Shown: in pieces, positions 53,284 through 61,616 of the stretch
Numbering within the stretch: the stretch's first letter is position 1
Layout: every line of letters begins with the position of its first letter
NCBI RefSeq assembly: GCF_900005765.1
Contig: NC_041691.1
Location: 1,426,001 to 1,490,000 of the forward strand
Reading direction: 5' to 3'
Source: Plasmodium relictum
Lineage: Eukaryota; Apicomplexa; Aconoidasida; Haemosporida; Plasmodiidae
DNA length: 64,000 nucleotides
Notes under the pieces: generated by a model
The model's input: the letters and a program-made list of their open reading frames with translations, nothing else
Database searches by the model: none
What the model was told of the DNA's origin: nothing
Program-made: the position numbers and the translations under genes

Positions 53284-54531
53284 ATGGTTACTAAAGGAGA
53301 GAAAAGAAAAAAAACTAAAATAAAAGCATATGATATAGATGAATCAAAAAAAATATTTTTATACGCTTATGAGCATCAACTAAAAAATGAGAAAATAGAT
53401 TGGAAAAAAGCAGAAGAAATGAAAATAACTAAGCATAGTGGAGGTTCTATGAGGAGTCATTATTTAAATTCTATAAAGAACGATATATCTCTATATTTAG
53501 AGATGTATCCAGAAGAAGCAGCTAAAATTTTCAATAAGGTTAAAAGATTAAAAAGAGAAGAAAAAAAAAAAAAAATTTTAGTTTTTCAGAATAATTTCGT
53601 TAAACAAAGTTCTAACATTTCATTAAATAGATTAACAAAAGGTAAAAATTCCAATTACAATAAGCACAATTCATTAATTATAAGTAATATGTTTTCAATA
53701 AAGCATAGAAATATCAATGGTAAACACAAAACTTTTTATAATAATGATGATAACAATGAAAAAAAAAAAAAAAAAAATTTAAATAATAATACAACTAATG
53801 AATTAAACTCAAATAAAAGTTCTTCTAAAAAGAATAAATTAAAACAAATAAAAATAACTAATAAAGATACCATAACAAAAAACAAAAAAATTAATAAAAA
53901 GAAAAATAATAAATCTTTAAAAAGTATCATAATTAGAAGTACATTAGAAAGAACTAATAAAATGGTAAATAACCCATTAAATAAAGAAATGAATAATAGA
54001 AAGAATAAAAATGTAAACGAAAAAAAATATAAATATAAACAAAATACAAAAGAAAAGACTGTAAAAATGTGTGAAAATTACGAAAAAAAATTAAATGAAA
54101 AAACAAGCAAAGCAATAATTGAAGATTTTAATGAAAAAAAAAAAAATAGAAAACTTGTAAAAGAAGATGCAATTCAAATAAAGCTCGAAAAAGTTGATTC
54201 TAATGATCAAATAAATAAAGAATTAAATGAATTAAAAATATTAAATAAAAATCTAATTGAAAAAAATAAAAATCTATCAAAAGTTGACGACAATTTAGAA
54301 AAGCTAAATTTAGAATCAAGATCAACTAAAAAAAATAATCAAAAAAAAATATCTGTTCAAAACAAAATGAAAAATAAAAAATATAAAACAAATGATAATA
54401 CTAATGAAATAAATGATTTAAATGACTCATTTGATTCATCTGAATCTAGTGTATCGGATAATATTGAAGAAAATAAAGGGAATACTATAAAATCAATTTT
54501 TGGATATATTTACAAAAAAATATTTCGTTAA
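53284..54531 (+). CDS. Myb/SANT-like protein B (cluster member 3), intronless
   Basis: A single exon of 415 residues. Residues 14-66 carry the cluster's domain in its clearest form: DESKKIFLYAYEHQL, W40 in KIDWKKAEEMKITKHS, then SMRSHYLNSI with Y60. The spacing from Trp to Tyr (20 residues) and the HS...S....YL pattern resemble the Rap1-type Myb domain as I remember it from human RAP1. The second motif, FVKQSSNISLNRLTKG, is at 105-120. The rest is Lys/Asn-rich with low complexity, and the end (FGYIYKKIFR) is more ordered. It lacks all three introns that members A and C have in this region. A DNA- or chromatin-binding role is inferred, not shown. Confidence 0.8.
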   Translation: MVTKGEKRKKTKIKAYDIDESKKIFLYAYEHQLKNEKIDWKKAEEMKITKHSGGSMRSHYLNSIKNDISLYLEMYPEEAAKIFNKVKRLKREEKKKKILVFQNNFVKQSSNISLNRLTKGKNSNYNKHNSLIISNMFSIKHRNINGKHKTFYNNDDNNEKKKKKNLNNNTTNELNSNKSSSKKNKLKQIKITNKDTITKNKKINKKKNNKSLKSIIIRSTLERTNKMVNNPLNKEMNNRKNKNVNEKKYKYKQNTKEKTVKMCENYEKKLNEKTSKAIIEDFNEKKKNRKLVKEDAIQIKLEKVDSNDQINKELNELKILNKNLIEKNKNLSKVDDNLEKLNLESRSTKKNNQKKISVQNKMKNKKYKTNDNTNEINDLNDSFDSSESSVSDNIEENKGNTIKSIFGYIYKKIFR

Positions 54532-56108
54532 CTTATTTTTATAATTTTTTAAAATACACTAACAAAAAAAAAAAAAAAAAAAGAAAAAAATTAAAACATA
54601 GTAATAAAAAATAAAATGAAAATAAGTAATAACACAAAATTAAATAATAATAAAATACAATAATAATATAGAACAAAATAAAATAATAGAACTAAAAAAT
54701 TACTTTAAAAATAATTTATTTTTTTTTTATTAAAAAAATTACTTAGAAAAACTAATAAAGTATATATAATGATTAAAAATTATAAAAAGTTATTCTAAAA
54801 TTATGTATATGTTTATATCACATAGAATATTATTTTAATAACGTTACCTGCTCCTTCCATGCTAATATTATTTTTTCATAAATAATTTTAAATTTATGTA
54901 TATCATTTATTCTATTATTTCTTTTTCATTACATACGTTTTTTTTTTTTTTTTTAATTTTTCTGTTTTTCCTAGTTTTTTTTTTTTTATATTGTATTTGT
55001 TTCTTTTTTGAAAATAAAATATCCAATGCTAAATGAAATACCATAAAAAGTAAAAATAAAAATAAAAAAATAAAAAAAAATTGTCTTTTAAATAAATAAT
55101 GATTAATGAGTTGACTTTATTATACTAAGAAGTCATATATATTATATATATATAATTTTCTATTTTTTTCTTTTTTTATTAAATATAATAAAATATATAT
55201 ACAAGTTTATTGTTTCAGTTTACTTTAAATATTTATATAATTATTATCATTCAATATTTTTTAATACTTATGTTTTCTAAATATACGTATTTATATAAAA
55301 AATTTTTATTATACTGAAAAATAAAAATACTTCAACTAAAATAAGTATTAGCCTATATTTTCTAGAAGGTTGTGAATATATATACATATTTTAAAATACC
55401 AATAACATTTCAACAATAAGTTGAAAAAAAAATTGATTGATAGTATTATCATTTTTAGTAAAATTAATCTAAAAGCTTTAAAAAAAAATATATCAAAAAA
55501 TATTATGAAAAGATTAAGATTAAAAATAAGGAAATAAACATTATTATTTTAAAACATATTTTAAATAACATTTGTTCTAACATTTCTAGTCTTAATTTTA
55601 CAGAAAATTATTTTAGTAATAAATGATGTTAATTATAAAATGAAAAATAAAGCGAAAATAAAAATAAAATAAATCCATAATGCATATTAAATGATAATAA
55701 TATACTGTATTAATGATAAATAATGAAAAAAATTTGGAAGACATTAAAGCAAATATGTTAAACTTTTTGATAATTAATAAAAAGGTTTTAAATAATAAAA
55801 AAAATAAAAGAAAAAGAACATCATATTTTAATAAGTATTCTTCATAAAAAGAAAAAAAGAAATTAGGATTAATAATATATATATATTTTTTCTAGATAAA
55901 TTAAGAAATAAAAAAAAAAAATTATGTACAAAATGAAAGTTATATTAACCTCAAGTATCAAATTTTATTTTTTTTCGCATTTCTTAAAATGAGAAAAATA
56001 ATTAAGAGTATCCTTCTATACTAAAAAAAAAAAAAATGGATCATATAAAAAAGAAAATTTCTTTTTTTCTTATTTTTTAATGTATATTAAAAAAAAAAAA
56101 AAAAGGTA
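54532..56108. other. 1.6-kb intergenic, convergent 3' ends
   Basis: Between cluster member B and the E2 gene. A/T-rich homopolymers only; no gene is visible. Confidence 0.6.
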
Positions 56109-57424
56109 TTATATTTTATCATCATGAAACATCCACTTCATGTTTTTAGGAGAAACTTTAGCACCAGAAGAACAATATAAAATATCATCAATTGGTTTCC
56201 TTTTTTTTTTGCAACTAGATAACATAGAAATAATTGATAAACATATAGCATTTACTGATAAAACAGGGGACCAATGATCATATAAAATTGATAAACATAT
56301 ATGGCCATTACTGTAAATATGAGGATGAATAGGTGGCTCACCAATAAATACAACTTCTGGACTTTCTAAAATACAATTTATAAATAAAATATTTAATATA
56401 AGAGTAATAAAAAAACATACACACAAATACACATATATATATATGTACATAGTTTTATTATTAATACTATGAATGTACATAAAAATTTATAATAATAATA
56501 AAAATAAAAAAGAAAAAATATGTTTAATTTTTCTTATTTTAATAAAATACCTATTGGATATTTATCAGTAAATTTAAATTGCATTTTAAAAGTTTCATTA
56601 GAATATAAAGTATTTTCAGCACCCTTTATTTGGATTATCCATTTATCTGAATATTCTTTTATTAATTGAATTGTATTTTCTTTTTCACTTAATAATTCCA
56701 TTTTTTCTTTTTCTAACCTTCTTTTCGATAAACCTTCTAATTTCAACCCACCTGAATTATTTTCTAATAGTTCATTATTTGTATTTAATTGTAAAGAACT
56801 GTTTTCATTTAAAGTATTTTTATAATTATTGTAAGAATCTGAAATTCCTTGTTCAAAAATTGATTCACTGTTATTATAAAGTAGGCATAAATTATCGTTA
56901 ATATAGTTTTGAATTTCGTTTAAATTCCTATATAAGAAAATGTAAATAAATATTAAATAATAAAAAAAAAAAAATTTCTAATAAATAAAAATATATATAT
57001 ATATAAATTATACATAAATAGTTTACCATTATTATATTTTATTTGTGTACCTTGATAATGTATCATCTTTTGATAAAGGAAAAAACCATTTTTCTTCATC
57101 CTTTAAGTAAATGAAAATAATGACAATTACATAATATTACTTTTATAAATTTAAACGTTTCTATTCAAAAAAAAAATATAATTTTTTTTTTTTATTACTT
57201 CTTCAAAACCTAGAGATCGTAAAATATCATCTGATCCTTTAAAATGTAATAGCTATTAATAAAAAAAAAAAAAAAACATAATTTAGAACAATGAAAAAAA
57301 AGTTTATAAATTAATTTTACTTCTACCTTATTTATAAAAGTTTTATTGTCTTTTTTTAGAGATCGAAATTTTGCTCTAGAAGGATTTTCAATTATTCTTA
57401 ATAAAAAAAAAATTAAAAAAAAGA

Positions 57425-57466
<42 letters not shown>

Positions 57467-57679
57467 AAATAAGTGAAATCCTTCTTTTATATTGTTACTA
57501 TTAATATTTGTTATATTTATGTTTTGTTGTATATTTTTTACTTTCGAAGAATATGAACTAAAACGTTAAGAATTTCCTTCCTCTGATCAATCTGAAAATA
57601 AAAATAAGATATTTTCAATAATGGATTTTATAATATATAAAAAATATATTTAGTAATGATCCACTACTAACTTTATCAT
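56109..57679 (-). CDS. PUB domain-UBE2W-type ubiquitin-conjugating enzyme
   Basis: Seven exons: 57679-57668 (tentative), 57591-57542, 57396-57327, 57252-57199, 57100-57051, 56927-56551 and 56365-56109; 289 residues, all in phase. Residues 5-75 match a PUB/PUG domain: EILNVLVHILRKIIENPSR, AKFRSLKKDNKTFINKLL, LRSLGFEEDEEKWFFPLS. PUB domains bind the C-terminus of p97/Cdc48. After an acidic Asn/Ser linker, residues 146-289 form a UBC fold with HPHIYSNGHICLSIL, active-site Cys228, WSPVLSV and CLSIISMLSSCKKKRKPIDD. The HPH instead of HPN, and the tail KWMFHDDKI, are features of UBE2W. That enzyme attaches ubiquitin to protein N-termini. The first 4-codon exon is the least certain part. Confidence 0.85.
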
Positions 57680-57718
57680 ACAAGATATATTTGAGACGGT
57701 ATCTTGTAGAATATACAA

Positions 57719-57785
<67 letters not shown>

Positions 57786-59572
57786 TTATTTTTTGAAATT
57801 TGTTTTAAAATATATGGCAAATGAATGAGAATTTTATATATAAATTTTTTGAATAATTAAAATAATATATTAATATATAAAAAAATATAAGATATACAAA
57901 TGTATAATTTAATTAAAATTTATACAACATGAATATATCTAATTTTTTATTCATCAATTATTTATTTTTTTTATTTGTTTACATTCAATTTAGAAAAAAC
58001 ATTTGTTATTGACTCTTTTAATGTTGTCATTTTAATTTTGTTACTTCTGATTTTTCAAAATTCTTTTAAAAAAAATTACACAATAGAATTTTTTTCAATT
58101 TCTTTAAATGTATATTGTATTTTTTTCTTTATATTAATGCTTCATGCTATTCAAATTGAATAAATACAAATGTACAATCTTTTTTTTTTTTTCAGATTAA
58201 TCAAAAAGAAAAAAAAATATCAAAATTATTTAAAAAAAAAGAGCAAAAATGTAACTTGAAAATCTATTTTAATTCATAATATTATCAAATGTAATGAATC
58301 TTTTTTTTTCTTTAAAAAAAATTTTAAAAGTTTAAAAATAAAAAATACATGATAAAATAATTATTAAAAAAAAAAAAAAAAAAGATAAAATTGGATAATA
58401 ACGATGAAAAAAAGTAAAGAAAAAAGAAAAAAATTAAAAAAAAAAAGTTAAAATAATTCATTTAAAAAATATTTAAAAAAAACTTAATATAAAAAAAAAT
58501 TGGTTCAATATATATATATATATGAGCTTATCAGAAAAAAGTGGAATACATAAAAACAAAGAAGGAAAAAAATAAGATTTTATAAAATAACTAAAAATAA
58601 AACGATCGATAAGAAAAAATGTAAGATGTGTATTAACGATAATTTTTCCATAAAAATAAAATGGATAAATATTGAGGTAAATGATTATTTAATTCATAAA
58701 TTTTTTTTATTTTTTCTTTAATAGTAATTTTTTAATAAATGTATGTTCAGTATAGTAGTATCTATTAAAAAAAAAACTAAAATTATTCAATCCAAAAATA
58801 AAAAAATATTAGTAATTAAAAATATCCTTAATATACACATACTTTCATAGAGTATTTCAGTTCTAAATTATTTTAAGTTTTGAATAACTACTTGTAATCT
58901 TACTCTTTTAATAAAAAAATTATAAAATATTAATTTTATTTTACAAAAAAAAATTTATTGAAAGCTCAAAAAGTTAATTTATAAGAAATAGGATGTATTT
59001 TAAAAAAATTATTTTATAAAAGATAGTGAAACTTATACTTTATATTTTCAAAAAAACAACATATTTTCTCCTTAATAGAACTCATTCTGATATTATGTAT
59101 TTTGCTTTATTTTATATGTATATTACGTAAAAATTAAATTAATATATTCTTATAAAATATTTCTCTTAAAATATATGAAAAGTTATTATTCAACAAGTAA
59201 TACAAAAAAAAAATATAACAAAATTAAAAAATGGAAAGGCTACCTATTGAAAAAAATAAAATGAATTTGTAAATACCGTATAATAAATATCTAAATAAAA
59301 TAAATTTGCAAAAATGAACAAATAAAAAAATAGTTTTTTTTTTTTTTTTTTTTTAACGCCGCCAAAATATAATTATTTATTTATTATTTTATTTATTTTT
59401 TTTTTTTTAATCTTTAAACAATTCTATTCTTAAAAATTAAAAGTTTATTTTTTATATTTTATGTTATTACATTAGATTATTTAACTTGGATATTTTTTTT
59501 TAATACTGTATTCTCAGAATACTGCTAAAAACTTAAAGTATACGAAGTAGTATTTCTTACAAATACATAAAA
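57680..59572. other. 1.9-kb divergent intergenic region
   Basis: Between the E2 gene start (left) and NMT (right). Holds (TA)n at 57726-57781 and long A runs. A T tract near 59335-59354 is followed by the unusually G/C-rich AACGCCGCC (59355-59363). The 62-codon hydrophobic frame at 57975-58163 is T-rich noise. Confidence 0.6.
57726..57781. repeat. (TA)n microsatellite upstream of E2 gene
   Basis: A pure TA run of about 55 bp, roughly 50 bp upstream of the proposed start codon of the PUB-UBC gene. Confidence 0.95.
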
Positions 59573-61190
59573 ATGAACGATGATAATGTAAAAACAGAAT
59601 TATAAAGAAAAAGAAAAAATTGCAAATGAAAATTACAAAATAATGAAAAAAATTAAAAAAAAAAAAAAGCATATATCTATGAAAATCATTCATTACTTTT
59701 TTTTTCCCCCCCATTTTCATAGAAAAATCAGAAAGAATTGGTTGGAAATGATATATATGAATTAATAAAAAAAGCAAAAGATAAGATAAAAAATGATTAT
59801 AAATTTTGGTATACTCAACCTGTTCCTAAAATAAATGATGAATTTAATGAAACAGTAAATAAAATATAGATATGTATCGAATATAAATATTTATAGTAGA
59901 ATAAATATATATAATTATATATAAATATAAATACATAATTAGTACATCATTTTTTTTAGGTAAATGAGCCATTTATAAATGATAATAAAGTAGAAGATGT
60001 TCGAAAAGTAATATATCTTCTTTAATTCTTTTAATATTTTATATTAATAGCTTTTTATTATTTGTTTTAATTTTTTTTTTTTTTTTTCTATTTAAATTTC
60101 ACAGTAAATTTAGCATAATTCTTTTTATTTTTTATTTGATTAGGAAGAATATAAATTACCTAATGGATATTCATGGTATGTTTGTGATATAAAAAATGAA
60201 AATGATAGAAGGGAAATTTTTCAATTATTAAGTGATAATTATGTAGAAGATGACGATAATATATTTCGCTTTAATTACTCATCTGAGTTTTTATTATGGG
60301 GTTTGTCATCTCCTAACTATGTAAAGAACTGGCATATAGGAGTAAAGTACGATGTAGCAAATAAACTGATTGGTTTTATAAGTGCAATTCCAATAGATAT
60401 ATGTATAAATAAGAAAATAGTAAAAATGGCTGAAGTAAATTTTTTATGTGTTCATAAGAATTTACGATCAAAAAGATTAGCACCTGTTTTAATTAAAGAA
60501 ATAACTAGAAGAATAAATTTAGAAAATATCTGGCAAGCAATATATACAGCTGGTGTTTATTTACCTAAGCCATTAAGCGATGCAAGGTATTTCCATAGGT
60601 CCATTAATGTAAAAAAATTAATTGAAATTGGTTTTTCTTCGTTAAATCCTAGATTAACTATGAGTAGAGCAATAAAATTATATAAAATAGATGATACTTT
60701 AAATATAAAGAACTTAAGGAAAATGAAAAAAAAAGATATCGATGGATTACATAAATTATTAAATAATTACTTAGAACAATTTAAGTTACATGCTGTATTT
60801 AGTAAAGAAGATATTGCTCATTGGTTTCTACCAATTGATAATGTTATATATACATATGTAAATGAGGAGAATGGAGAGATTAAAGATTTAATTTCATTTT
60901 ACTCATTACCATCTCAAGTTTTAGGTAATGAAAAATATAATATACTAAATGCAGCATATTCATTTTATAATATAGCAACAACTACTTCAATAAAGAATCT
61001 GATGCAAGACGCAATATATTTAGCAAAAAAAAATTCTTTTGATGTTTTTAATGCTCTTGAAATTATGCATAATAAATCTTTCTTTGAAGATCTAAAGTTT
61101 GGAGAAGGAGATGGATCATTAAAATATTATTTATACAACTGGAAATGTGCATCATTTAATCCTTCTAATGTTGGAATAGTTCTATTGTAA
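59573..61190 (+). CDS. NMT: Glycylpeptide N-tetradecanoyltransferase (N-myristoyltransferase)
   Basis: Four exons: 59573-59587, 59723-59854, 59960-60007 and 60144-61190, all phase 0 with GT/AG ends; 413 residues, the size of Plasmodium NMT. Hallmarks are KFWYTQPVPKI near the start, the myristoyl-CoA binding region AEVNFLCVHKNLRSKRLAPV, IYTAGVYLPKPL, RYFHRSINVKKLIEIGFS, and FGEGDGSLKYYLYNW near the end. The terminal NVGIVLL has the free C-terminal carboxylate that acts as catalytic base in this family. The enzyme transfers myristate from myristoyl-CoA to N-terminal glycines of proteins such as ARF and CDPKs, usually in the cytosol. Only the 15-nt first exon (MNDDN) rests on splice-site reading alone. 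Confidence 0.97.
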
Positions 61191-61616
61191 AAGAATTCTG
61201 AATATAGAGGAGGAAATATAAAAATATAAAAAATAAAAAAAAGTGAAACCTATATATCAATAATAATACCAAATAAAGATATGTGACATAAAAATTATAT
61301 AAAATAAAATTATTTTTAAAAGATAAAATTGTAAAGATAAAACATTCTGATTCTAATAAGTATATACTCTTTTTAGGATATGTATATGAATGAATAATTT
61401 AATTTAATATTATAATAGTAATTATTATATTTGAATTTTTCATGTAAATTTTAAAGTAATAAAAATGATCTTAATTTTTGGAATAATATCATAATTTATT
61501 GAAACAAAAAAAAAAATTAAAAAATACTTTTTTTTACATGTGATTTTTTAAAAAAATTGTTATCCCATGTAATACAGTTTAAAAAGATAAGTAAAAAAAA
61601 ATTTTTTATATGATTT
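61191..61616. other. Convergent 3' intergenic region
   Basis: About 430 bp between the NMT and AAA ATPase stop codons. A/T-rich; nothing else is visible. Confidence 0.7.

Noticed and set aside
55920-56108. Possible extra 3' exon of the E2 gene
   Set aside because: The KWMFHDDKI stop context matches the natural UBE2W C-terminus, so the gene ends at 56109.
57975-58163. 62-codon hydrophobic frame upstream of NMT
   Set aside because: T-rich intergenic sequence of the kind common in this window. No conserved pattern seen.
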